From Acidobacteriota bacterium (GTDB lineage: Bacteria; Acidobacteriota; Vicinamibacteria; Marinacidobacterales; SMYC01), in assembly GCA_004356105.1 (NCBI GenBank), contig SMYC01000105.1:1-64000 (forward strand): a stretch of 64,000 bases of DNA, read 5' to 3'. Below the pieces are notes generated by a model. That model did no database searches. It was given only the letters and a program-made list of their open reading frames with translations, and was not told where the DNA came from. Made by a program: the position numbers and the translations under genes. Positions 27,399 to 34,895 of this stretch are shown piece by piece. Position 1 is the first letter of the stretch; each line of letters opens with the position of its first letter.

Positions 27399-28481
27399 AT
27401 GCCTAAGATTTGCAAATTCGTTTCGATTCTTGTCTTGATTGGCTGTTCGTCGTGCGGCGGACGGGACTCTCCCGTGCTACCGGACATCGACATCTCCGGC
27501 TCTGAAAACGGTATCGTCCCTCTGCCCGAGGACGTGGACGAAGTCTTCAGCGTCTTCGATCGATATACGAAAGTCGTAGCGCCCAATGGCAAGCCCATCC
27601 ACATCGTGATCGAAGAGGGCTACACGGACACGCAGGCCGTTCACTCGCGGAGGGTCCTCGCCCAACATCTCACCGACGTGCCAGGGTCCCGCTACGGGAG
27701 CGACAAGTCCGCCATCGCCAACGCCATTGCGGAGCGGAGTGCCGTGCTGGCCTTGTTCTACAGCACCGAGTCCATGCGAAGCGCTGCGGCCCGCCCGTTC
27801 TTCGACTCCGGCGTCCGTACGCAGGACCTACGAGGCTACGAAACGATCCTGGAGGGCACGCCGGAATACATGGACAACGAAGACCCCACCCGGAATGCCT
27901 CTTACGAGGAGACCCTGCATTTCGTCCAGGCCCATGGTATCGATCCCGCGGATCCGGTGCTGACCTCGGCCCTCGACAACGCGTTCAAAAACGCGAAGGA
28001 GAAAGACATCTACAAGCTGGACGACGACGAGACCCACGAGTACTTCATTTGCGGCCTAGAGCCGCCTTCCTCTGATTCGTGTAGTTCTTGTCTTCAGGTG
28101 GCGCCGTTGCCGTTAGAGCGAGGGCGTAAAAGATGGCGATCTCGGAATCATCAGGAAACTGCGCGTGCAGGTCGGCCATCACCCGCTCGAACGCTTTTTC
28201 CCTCGCGGGATAATCCGGCGGTTCGGGGCCGACGAATATTTTCGACACAGCGTCGATATGTCCCTTCTCTTGGGGCGTCCCACCTCCGAGAGCTACGGCC
28301 TTTGCCGTCGCGCGCTTGCCCTTCTCGTAGTTGGGAGTTCCCGGCCAAAGAGGATGAACGGCCGTCATCGCAACTCCCCAATGCGCCATCGCGCACTCGG
28401 GGTCTGCTTCCGCGATCTCCAGGAAGGCCGCTTCCGCCGCCTCGTACCAGAAAGAATGAAGCAGCGCCATCGCCCGGTTGA
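27399..28481 (+). CDS. Unrecognised lipoprotein, 3' part replaced by antisense sequence
   Basis: Starts at the ATG 27399 with a lipoprotein signal (FVSILVLIGCSSCGG, lipobox LIGC). Residues 25-215 look like a normal acidic soluble domain (VFDRYTKVVAPNGKPIHIVI, ETILEGTPEYMDNEDP, FVQAHGIDPADPVLTSAL) that I do not recognise. From about 28050 the frame runs antisense through the truncated TPR gene and is Arg/Pro/Ser-rich nonsense to 28481. The real C-terminus has therefore been lost at a junction near 28050. If translated the product would carry a junk tail of about 140 residues. Confidence 0.55.
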   Translation: MPKICKFVSILVLIGCSSCGGRDSPVLPDIDISGSENGIVPLPEDVDEVFSVFDRYTKVVAPNGKPIHIVIEEGYTDTQAVHSRRVLAQHLTDVPGSRYGSDKSAIANAIAERSAVLALFYSTESMRSAAARPFFDSGVRTQDLRGYETILEGTPEYMDNEDPTRNASYEETLHFVQAHGIDPADPVLTSALDNAFKNAKEKDIYKLDDDETHEYFICGLEPPSSDSCSSCLQVAPLPLERGRKRWRSRNHQETARAGRPSPARTLFPSRDNPAVRGRRIFSTQRRYVPSLGASHLRELRPLPSRACPSRSWEFPAKEDERPSSQLPNAPSRTRGLLPRSPGRPLPPPRTRKNEAAPSPG

Positions 28482-28617
28482 AGCTCGATCGAATCTCGGG
28501 AGCGCACGAAGTCTGAAAGGACACTTGTCCCAATTTCTCCTCGTGCGAGTCTTGCGCAACCCCAGGACTCGTGAGCGAGGCAACCAACACCAAAAGAACC
28601 GAGTACGTTCTCGTCAC
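28045..28617 (-). pseudogene. TPR protein truncated after first third
   Basis: Starts at a GTG with AGGAGG just upstream and a signal peptide (SVLLVLVASLTSPGVAQ). It matches the N-terminus of a common exported TPR family: SFNRAMALLHSFWYEAAEAA, CAMAHWGVAMTAVHPLW, YPAREKAFERVMADLHAQFP and YALALTATAPPEDKNYTNQR. Family members usually go on for several hundred residues; here the frame stops within five codons of KAA. The break coincides with the end of the lipoprotein homology on the other strand, so both genes were cut by the same event. Confidence 0.75.
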
Positions 28618-28879
28618 GCTTCCTCCTTGAATCGAGCTTTCGTCGAATCCAGCATTATATCGTCGAGGCCAGCGAAACGGCCGCGTCTTGAGCCTTCTCA
28701 TACAGTGAAATAGAATGCTCGCGGCCCGCGCAGAGCGATCGAGCCAGCTCATGCTGCTCCGCGTGTCTCCAATGGACGGAGACCTCAGCCCGGACCGGAG
28801 AGTTGTATAACGGTGGGGGTGACGGACTGGAGTAGCGGTCGGGCGCTTTCCCGCGCCAATGGGGAAGCCGAAAAAGTAC

Positions 28880-29344
28880 CTAGAAAGGACCGGGGAGTGA
28901 CGAATCGTCTTCGGTTTGCACAGAGCGGACCGGCGAGGTCACGATAGGACCCTGTTTGCCGTAAATCTCCATCCGCATCCCGAGCCCAATCCAGCGTGTC
29001 TTGAGCATGCAGCCCCCGTAGCTGGAGCCGCAGAGGTTCGCTTCGGCAGGCTCGGCGAAAAACTGTCCACCTTGAACGATGACTTTAGCCTCCCAGGGAC
29101 TGAGGATGGTCAATCGGTAGAGGGTGTTGCACGTCTGAACCTTCAACCGCGTGAGAGGCTCCAGCTGGCTCAAGTCCATACCGTCGCTCTCGTCGGCCTC
29201 CTGGCGAAAGCCGTCGAGCGTGCAACGCCGCGGCAGCCAGCGCTCGTCGCTTTCCGTCGGAGCTTTGGTGTCGCTAACTTTCAGACGGTCGCTCAATTTT
29301 GGACCCACGTGTGTGCTCATAGCTCGAGATAGACGATGTCTCAT
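28880..29344 (-). CDS. Small conserved hypothetical protein
   Basis: 154 residues (or 146 from the ATG at 29320). The core LKVQTCNTLYRLTILSPWEA, VIVQGGQFFAEPAEANLCGS and GGCMLKTRWIGLGMRMEI reads as a compact beta-rich domain that I have seen as a conserved hypothetical in environmental bacteria; no function is known to me. No signal peptide or membrane helix. It stands alone between gene fragments. Confidence 0.6.
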   Translation of the reverse strand: MRHRLSRAMSTHVGPKLSDRLKVSDTKAPTESDERWLPRRCTLDGFRQEADESDGMDLSQLEPLTRLKVQTCNTLYRLTILSPWEAKVIVQGGQFFAEPAEANLCGSSYGGCMLKTRWIGLGMRMEIYGKQGPIVTSPVRSVQTEDDSSLPGPF

Positions 29345-29472
29345 CGTCGCCCTTCGGCCTAGTATCTACCTTTTGCCTCCTGTGTTCAACCGTCTCACTT
29401 GCACCAGTCGCAGGGCCCCGCATGGGTTGACCCCGACGCAAATAAGCATCATCCTTCCTCGTCTGAAGAACT

Positions 29473-29553
29473 TTCGGTGTCCCGATAGATGACACCCATT
29501 CCACCCGCACCGATCTCTTTGGTGACACGGTAGTGCAGGAGCGATTCACCGAT
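29473..29553 (-). pseudogene. Ser/Thr kinase N-terminal shard
   Basis: Minus-strand frame IGESLLHYRVTKEIGAGGMG then VIYRDTE is the start and Gly-rich loop of a Pkn-type kinase. It is cut off before the invariant Lys. The sequence on either side does not continue the kinase. It lies back to back with the tail of another kinase on the plus strand. Confidence 0.75.
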
Positions 29554-29607
29554 CGTTCGAGAAATACCCGATGTTTCAAATTCGAGAAGCCGTCCGTCGG
29601 CGGAGTA

Positions 29608-29727
29608 TATGACGTGATGCCTGACGGCCAGAGCTTCGTCATGATCGATGACAGCGAGGCGGCGCCGCCACCGACTCAGTTGGTCCTCGTTCAGAAACTC
29701 GACTGGCGGGTCAAGAGACCGGGGTAG
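29608..29727 (+). pseudogene. C-terminal shard of kinase/TolB-propeller protein
   Basis: YDVMPDGQSFVMIDDSEAAP and PTQLVLVQKLDWRVKRPG then stop is the standard end of Pkn-type kinases carrying a TolB/WD40-like propeller (usual wording: VxPDGQRFVM...LVxNWxEELKR). Nothing of the preceding propeller is attached in frame. Confidence 0.75.
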
Positions 29728-29738
29728 CCACCTCCCCA

Positions 29739-30671
29739 GTGGCCCTTTCCCCCGACGGCCGGAGCATTGCATTTATTAGCGAGAGAAACGGCACGACGCA
29801 AGTGTTCGTTCACCGTCTCGGTGAGATGACGACCGAGTCGGTTCCCAATACCCACCACGCTCGCAGCGTTTTCTTTTCGCCGGACGGAGGGTCGCTGGGT
29901 TTCTACGTGACCGACGGCTCGCGCTCACATACTGGTTCCCTCAAGAAAATCTCTCTACCGAACGGAGCCCCAGTGACGCTTCACGAGGGCACCGTTGTAG
30001 GCGCGAACTGGGAGCTTGACGGGTCCATTCTGTTCGGAAGCTACGCTGGAGTCTCGAAGATCGCGTCATCAGGTGGCGAAGCGACGCAGGTCGCGATCGT
30101 CGATGGAGCTTTCTACTCTTCACCGCAGCTTCTTCCCGGTGGCAGCGCTCTTCTCTTGACCATCGACCGCGCCGGCCGAACGGATATCGCAGTCTTACCC
30201 GAGGCAGGGCGAGAGGCGAAGGTGCTGGCGGAAGGTGCTCAAGCACGCTACCTGCACACGGGTCATATTCTGTTTTATCGCGAAACGTCTTTGTGGGCTC
30301 TCCCGTTCGACGCCGAGCGTCTCCAAGCGACGGGCGACGCCGTGCCGGTTCTCTCTAACCTTGGTGATGATCGTCCGAGTCCTTTCTTTTCCGCTGATAG
30401 AAACGGAAATCTCGTCTATATACCTGAGTCGGCGACGCCGAGCCGCGATGGGCTATTCGTGTGGGTCGCCCTGCACAGAAATTTCATTTATCGGCTGTGC
30501 GGATACACGATGTGTCTCTGTATTGTTCTCATTGCCGTCTATAAGCTATTCATCGACAGTCACGGCTATCCTGTTGAAACTATCCAACCCGTCTTTTGGT
30601 TAGAATCGCTCGCAATCGTCGTTTTCGCAATCTCCTGGCTCACGAAGGGTGGAATATTTCTGAAAGACTGA
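29739..30671 (+). pseudogene. Chimera: kinase TolB propeller fused to tail of a membrane protein
   Basis: Residues 1-245 are TolB/WD40-type blades from the middle of a kinase-propeller gene (ALSPDGRSIAFISERNG, VFFSPDGGSLGFYVTDG, GANWELDGSILFGSY, ARYLHTGHILFYRETSLWAL). The GTG start is in mid-blade; homology already begins near 29727. At about nt 30477 (GLFVWV then ALHRNFIYRLCG) the sequence changes to a two-helix membrane tail (CLCIVLIAVYKLFI, ESLAIVVFAISWLTKGG) typical of an unrelated small membrane-protein family. The fusion is in frame, so a product is possible, but the gene looks like a deletion product. Confidence 0.65.
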
Positions 30672-30719
30672 GAAGTGCGTGTCTCTTCCGTGAACTCGAA
30701 TGTGCGAGTTCTGACGGAG

Positions 30720-30936
30720 CTGCAAATCGGCGGCCGCTTCCAGGTCGGCGAATCCGCGACCTTGTTCACGATCCGGAGGGTGGGCGACAGCTTCAGCCTA
30801 GCTCTAGCCTCTAGCCGACTACGCGGTGACGCCGGACGGCCAGCGCTTCCTGGTCAACCAAGCACAAGAACCAGCCGTCGATCCTCTCAAGGTTGTCTTA
30901 AACTTAAACTGGACCGCGGAGTTGCGGACCCGGTAA
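30720..30936 (+). pseudogene. C-terminal shard of kinase/TolB-propeller protein, frameshifted
   Basis: LQIGGRFQVGESATLFTIRR is a last-blade sequence; about 20 codons later the sense moves to another frame, VTPDGQRFLVNQAQEPAVDP then LNLNWTAELRTR and stop. This is a different paralogue from the shard at 29608-29727 judging by wording. Confidence 0.65.
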
Positions 30937-31055
30937 TGTGCCATCGTCGGTATCGTCGCCCGAGACGCCAGTCCCACCGATCGAGCAACTCACCTGCGAC
31001 GATCTCCAGTTGCCCACCGCACCCGATCGTCGTACCATCGCCGCTCTGACATAGC

Positions 31056-31873
31056 ATGCTGAAGAAAGTGCGTCTCGACGGAGTGGGAGCGGTGACGATC
31101 ATCGACACCGATCACCGCGAAGGCAGCTGGGACCGTGGCGCCAGCTGGGGGCCCGGCGGCGATATCGTGTTCGCGGGGGGGCGTCTTAGCGAGCTCATGA
31201 AGGTTTCCTCGGATGGTGGGACACCGGAAGTTCTGACGACGCTCGATGCAGACAGGCGTGTAGCAGAGCCACCGCTATCCTCACATCCTGCCGAATGGCG
31301 AGGCCGTGCTCTTCCTCGCATGGACGGGCGGGAGCATGGATGACGCCACTTACATCGAAACAAACTCCGACACTGGGCGTGACATCGGAGTGCTGTCCGT
31401 CGGGGACAATACGTTCCGTGAACTGTTCGCTACTGAGTTCACCGAGGATGGTCCGGCGGTGTCCCCCAATGGGCGTTTCATCGCGTTCTCATCAACAGAA
31501 TCGGATCGCGGCGAGGTTTACGTCACGTCAGCCCGTTTCCGAATGTGGCGGAGAACCGCTGGCAAATCTCGCGTGACGGAGGTCTCTTTCCCGCGTGGTC
31601 ACCCGACGGCAAAGAGCTCTTCTTCTTGAACGAAGGTGCGATGATGGTGGCGCGCATCGACGAGGAACCGAGTTTTACATGGGACACACCACGAGTTCTG
31701 TTCGAAGGGGACTACGTCTTCCAGGATACTTTCGGCCGACCGTACGACGTCGCACCGGACGGCCAGGGCGGTTCTTGATGATGAAGCGGGTCGATTCCGC
31801 TCCGAGACGAAATATCCACATCGTCCTGAATTGGGACGAGGAACTCGAACGCCTAGTTCCCACGAACGACTAG
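31056..31873 (+). pseudogene. TolB-propeller half of a kinase with three frameshifts
   Basis: Reading across frames gives a continuous C-terminal propeller: KKVRLDGVGAVTIIDTDHRE, SHRYPHILPNGEAVLFLAW, AVSPNGRFIAFSSTESDRGE, FPNVAENRWQISRDGGLFPA, YDVAPDG, then FLMMKRVDSAPRRNIHIVL and the standard end ELERLVPTND. Frameshifts fall near 31265, 31530 and 31767. The kinase domain that should precede it is missing. Confidence 0.8.
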
Positions 31874-32025
31874 CATCGTTTCATCCGGCACCCCACTCGG
31901 TGAGGCGCAGCGGACCCAACCGGGCGCGATCCGCGTCGCCATTTTTTCACGAAAACCGTGACAAAAAAGGGAATCCGACGCCTTTCCATTTCGGGGCTCT
32001 GTCTGACACAATGCTCCTGGGAAAC

Positions 32026-32763
32026 ATGGCTAATTCCACTCCGAGTCGGGTCGACCTCACGAACAAGTTTCCCGTCCGAATTCGCTCGATCTTCAACACC
32101 GACAAGGGCACACTGCTGAACCTGTCCTCGACTGGCGCCTACATCGCGACACCCATGTTGCTACTGCCCCAAGCTCAAATCAAACTCCAGATCGTGCTGC
32201 GTGAGGAGAAGCGTTGGGTCGAGGCCGAGGCCGTCGTCGTCTGGGAGAATCGTGGCACCGGGGAACGGCGCGACAGCCTGCCACCGGGCTACGGGTTGCG
32301 CTTCCTGGACTTGCCGGCGGAGACGCGCTCGGTCTTCCAGACACTGCTCACAAACGATGCGCCAGCGCCGGTTCCCGCACTGGCGGCTCCGGAAGCCGAG
32401 GCAGCCTCCGCCCACCACTCGGAGCCCGATGGCCCTCCCTATCGGCTACGCGCCGATGTCGTGGAAGCACACACGCCAGAAAAGCAAGCCGGTATTTTCG
32501 TGCTCTCCTACGACCGCACCCAGGAAGCCCGCGTCGGGAGGGCGGACGAAGATTTGCGGTCTACCATCGCTTCGTTCGAGGGCGAGTACGGCTACTTCTA
32601 TTGCGAGACGATCGAGAATCTCGAAGAGCGTTACGCCCGAGAGTGTGAGCTGTTCCATCGCCTCGGCGGTGATCACTTGCAGCTCGATAACGCGGAGCAC
32701 CCGGCCGCGCCGGAGGGCTCGGACCTCAAGTGTCCCGTCTGCGTGTCCGAAGAAGCGACCTGA
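32026..32763 (+). CDS. PilZ domain joined to GIY-YIG-like domain
   Basis: 245 residues from the ATG at 32026 (an in-frame ATG at 32011 is possible). The N-terminal PilZ-like domain (about 5-108) has NLSSTG, the (N/D)xSxxG cyclic-di-GMP-contact motif, but no clear RxxxR. After an Ala/Pro linker, residues 145-235 read GIFVLSYDRTQEARVGRADE, then FYCETIENLEERYARECELF and HRL. That resembles compact GIY-YIG-like domains (GIYxLS...VGRSD...EC.LYH). The C-terminus holds a CPVC pair. The gene is intact in a region of broken kinases. A nuclease or nucleic-acid-binding protein controlled by cyclic di-GMP is possible but unproven. Confidence 0.6.
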   Translation: MANSTPSRVDLTNKFPVRIRSIFNTDKGTLLNLSSTGAYIATPMLLLPQAQIKLQIVLREEKRWVEAEAVVVWENRGTGERRDSLPPGYGLRFLDLPAETRSVFQTLLTNDAPAPVPALAAPEAEAASAHHSEPDGPPYRLRADVVEAHTPEKQAGIFVLSYDRTQEARVGRADEDLRSTIASFEGEYGYFYCETIENLEERYARECELFHRLGGDHLQLDNAEHPAAPEGSDLKCPVCVSEEAT

Positions 32764-32817
32764 CAAACAGCGCACTGACATGCCGCCTATTTCTGCGAGC
32801 GGCCGAAACGGAAGGCC

Positions 32818-33210
32818 TCACTCCTCTATCATGACCGCCATCCCGCTCGCGACTTGAGTGGCGCCTTCGACATCATCAACGCCGAGAACAACATCGCCGC
32901 GGACAGTGACGTAAACGCAATCGATATTGATCCCCGCCTCCGACATCACGAGCGCCACGTCGCCCAACGTGCCCGGCTGGTCCAGAATGTTCACCACAAC
33001 AACTTCGCGCTTGCTGTAGGGAATACCGGACTCCTCGAGAGCGGCAGCAGCCGCTTCGGTATCGCTCGCTACAAAATGCACGACGGTTACCCCGCGGCCG
33101 CTCCGGGCTTCGATCGCGTCGAAGTTGACGTTGGCATCACCGATCACGGAACCTAGCCAGGCAAGCGAGCCCGGCTTGTCTTCGAGACTGACCTGAAACT
33201 CAATAGGCAT
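32818..33210 (-). CDS. Tandem ACT-domain protein
   Basis: 130 residues made of two ACT-like units: EFQVSLEDKPGSLAWLGSVI (about 4-65) and VVVNILDQPGTLGDVALVMS (about 72-130). ACT pairs bind amino acids and usually control an enzyme or act as stand-alone sensors. No catalytic domain is attached and no amino-acid biosynthesis gene is adjacent. It is convergent with the PilZ fusion gene. Confidence 0.85.
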   Translation of the reverse strand: MPIEFQVSLEDKPGSLAWLGSVIGDANVNFDAIEARSGRGVTVVHFVASDTEAAAAALEESGIPYSKREVVVVNILDQPGTLGDVALVMSEAGINIDCVYVTVRGDVVLGVDDVEGATQVASGMAVMIEE

Positions 33211-33496
33211 GCCCTTGTCCCCCGATCCTCACAGCGTTGTGTCACATTAACATCGAAACGAGGACAAGGGCAGTGCCAATACGTTGCGGAATACAGAGGA
33301 GCATAAGTGCCCAAAACAGTCGGGGTTCCCTTTCCGTAGACTTCGATTGGCGCACGTACTTGAAGCATTTGGCGGGCTGGCGAGACTCGAGCTCGCGACC
33401 TCCGAAAGATAGCACCGGCTCCCGACGCGCCTACACAGTTGAGAGTGTCCCCTGGTTGCCCGCTACCCACCGTTGTCGTAGCATTGATGCCCTGAA

Positions 33497-33565
33497 ATGT
33501 CACTGTCACCCGGCCACAAACTCGCGCACTACGAGATCCTCGAGCCCATTGGCAAAGGCGGGATG
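33497..33565 (+). pseudogene. Ser/Thr kinase N-terminal shard
   Basis: An ATG followed by [20 protein letters not shown] and GMG: the start and Gly-rich loop of a Pkn-type kinase. It breaks at once into sequence from the opposite strand of another kinase (next feature). Confidence 0.8.
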
Positions 33566-33720
33566 GGTGACAGGTCTCGATGGACGATGCCTTTTTCGTG
33601 GGCCGCTTCCAGACCTTCGGCGATCTGCATAAATAAAGTTAGCGCTTCTTCGATGGGAATCGGACCTCTCGCGATGCGCTCCGCGAGCGTCTCCCCTTCC
33701 ACGAGCTCCATGACGAGGTA
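33566..33720 (-). pseudogene. Ser/Thr kinase hinge-to-HRD shard, inverted
   Basis: On the minus strand: [50 protein letters not shown]. This is the hinge to catalytic-loop segment of a Pkn-type kinase. It is cut at both ends, and its 5' edge meets the plus-strand shard at 33720 at the equivalent residue of the kinase fold. Confidence 0.8.
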
Positions 33721-34283
33721 TCACGATGCAGCTCGTTCGGGGAAAGACCTTGACTGAGCTTCTGCCTAGAAACGGCTTTCCGCTGAAGAAATTCTTCGAC
33801 CTCGCGATTCCACTTACAGACGCCGTCGCAGCGGCCCATCAAGAGGGCATCACCCACCGCGATCTCAAGCCGGACAACATGATGGTGGGCGACGACGGAC
33901 GTGTGAGGGTGCTCGACTTCGGGCTAGCGAAACCGATGAGTGGGTTCGTGGGCGGCAACGCCGAGAGTGCCCTTCCCACGGCGGCAACGACGGCGGAGGG
34001 CGTGATTATCGGAACGCTGAACTACATGTCCCCCGAGCAGGCACAGGGCAAGGCGGTGGACGCGCGCTCGGATATTTTCTCGTTGGGCGTGGTTCTCTAC
34101 GAGATGTTGACGGCGCGGCGCCCTTTCGGAGGGGACACGCCGGCCGAGGTGCTGTCCTCCCTAAGTGGTCGCTGGGGAAGGTTAGCCTGGGAAATGACCA
34201 CGGACGGCTCGTATCTCTACTTCGCCTGGCAGGCAGATATCGGCGACATCTGGGTTATGGATATCATAACGGACGAGCAATGA
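33720..34283 (+). pseudogene. Kinase catalytic-domain piece joined to propeller tail
   Basis: Begins at the kinase hinge (TMQLVRGKTLTELLPRNG) and carries the catalytic loop HRDLKPDN, DFG in VLDFGLAKP, and YMSPEQAQGKAVDARSDIFS through EVLSS. Then it jumps directly to WEMTTDGSYLYFAWQADIGD and IWVMDI, which belongs to a WD40-type propeller. The N-lobe with the nucleotide-binding Lys and the kinase C-lobe end are absent, so no active kinase can be made. Confidence 0.8.
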
Positions 34284-34318
34284 TCGGTCGCACTCTTTCC
34301 CAATAAAAGAGTCGAGTC

Positions 34319-34792
34319 ATGCCAGACCAAATCGAAGAGCTCATGGCGCGTGCCTATGCTTTGGCGCGGAGCGCCGTCGCCCACGGTAATCACCCCTTCG
34401 GGGCGCTGCTGGTCAAAGACGGCGAGATACTCGTCGAGGCAGAGAACGAGGTCGTGACGACACGAGACGTCACGCGGCACGCCGAGACGGCACTCGTCGC
34501 CAAGGCGACGATGGAGCTCGACGGGAAGACACTCGCAGCAAGCACCCTCGTCACGAGCACGGAGCCTTGCATCATGTGTTGCGGCGCCATCCATTGGGCC
34601 GGCATCGGCCGCATCGTCTTCGGCGTCCGCGCCCAGCAAATGGTCCGGACCTTTGACGGCGAGTATCGCGGCATCCCGTGCCGCGACGTCTTCGCACGCA
34701 TCAACCCCGAGGTCGAGATCAATGGCCCCGTCCTCGAGAACGAAGGACTCCAGACACACGCCGAGTTTTGGCCTGAGTTCCTCGGACGCTAG
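34319..34792 (+). CDS. Nucleoside/guanine deaminase, CDA superfamily
   Basis: 157 residues, full-length zinc deaminase. The zinc site is RHAETALV (HAE) with TEPCIMCCGAIHW (PCxxC), as in guanine deaminases and TadA-like enzymes. The C-terminus (NEGLQTHAEFWPEF) resembles the guanine deaminase side of the family more than TadA. It deaminates a free base or nucleoside in the cytoplasm. An ATG after a short AT-rich leader is the start. It is intact and lies between kinase fragments. Confidence 0.85.
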   Translation: MPDQIEELMARAYALARSAVAHGNHPFGALLVKDGEILVEAENEVVTTRDVTRHAETALVAKATMELDGKTLAASTLVTSTEPCIMCCGAIHWAGIGRIVFGVRAQQMVRTFDGEYRGIPCRDVFARINPEVEINGPVLENEGLQTHAEFWPEFLGR

Positions 34793-34877
34793 CAAACAGC
34801 CGCTACGTTTACTTCTCCCGGGAGGAGAACGTGGGCGACATCTGGGTCATGACTTCGTCACGTATGAACACGACTAA
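34793..34877 (+). pseudogene. Propeller-tail shard
   Basis: In one frame RYVYFSREENVGDIWVMT, continuing in another as FVTYEHD and stop. This matches the last strand of the WD40-type propeller seen at the end of 33720-34283 (YLYFAWQADIGDIWVMD). Only about 25 residues remain. Confidence 0.6.
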
Positions 34878-34895
34878 TCGGAGAAAAGCCATCGT

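Noticed and set aside
30887-31108. Minus-strand frame with CGGQLEIVAGELLDRWDW
   Set aside because: Short, with no recognisable family and no RBS, lying between propeller fragments; not supported as a gene.
33360-33470. A tRNA-like T-arm (GCGAG-CTCGAGT-CTCGC) on the minus strand with an AGCCCGCCA end and a GCGGGC segment upstream
   Set aside because: The acceptor does not pair fully, no D-arm or anticodon arm can be drawn and the spacing is wrong. At best a decayed tRNA relic; not supported.
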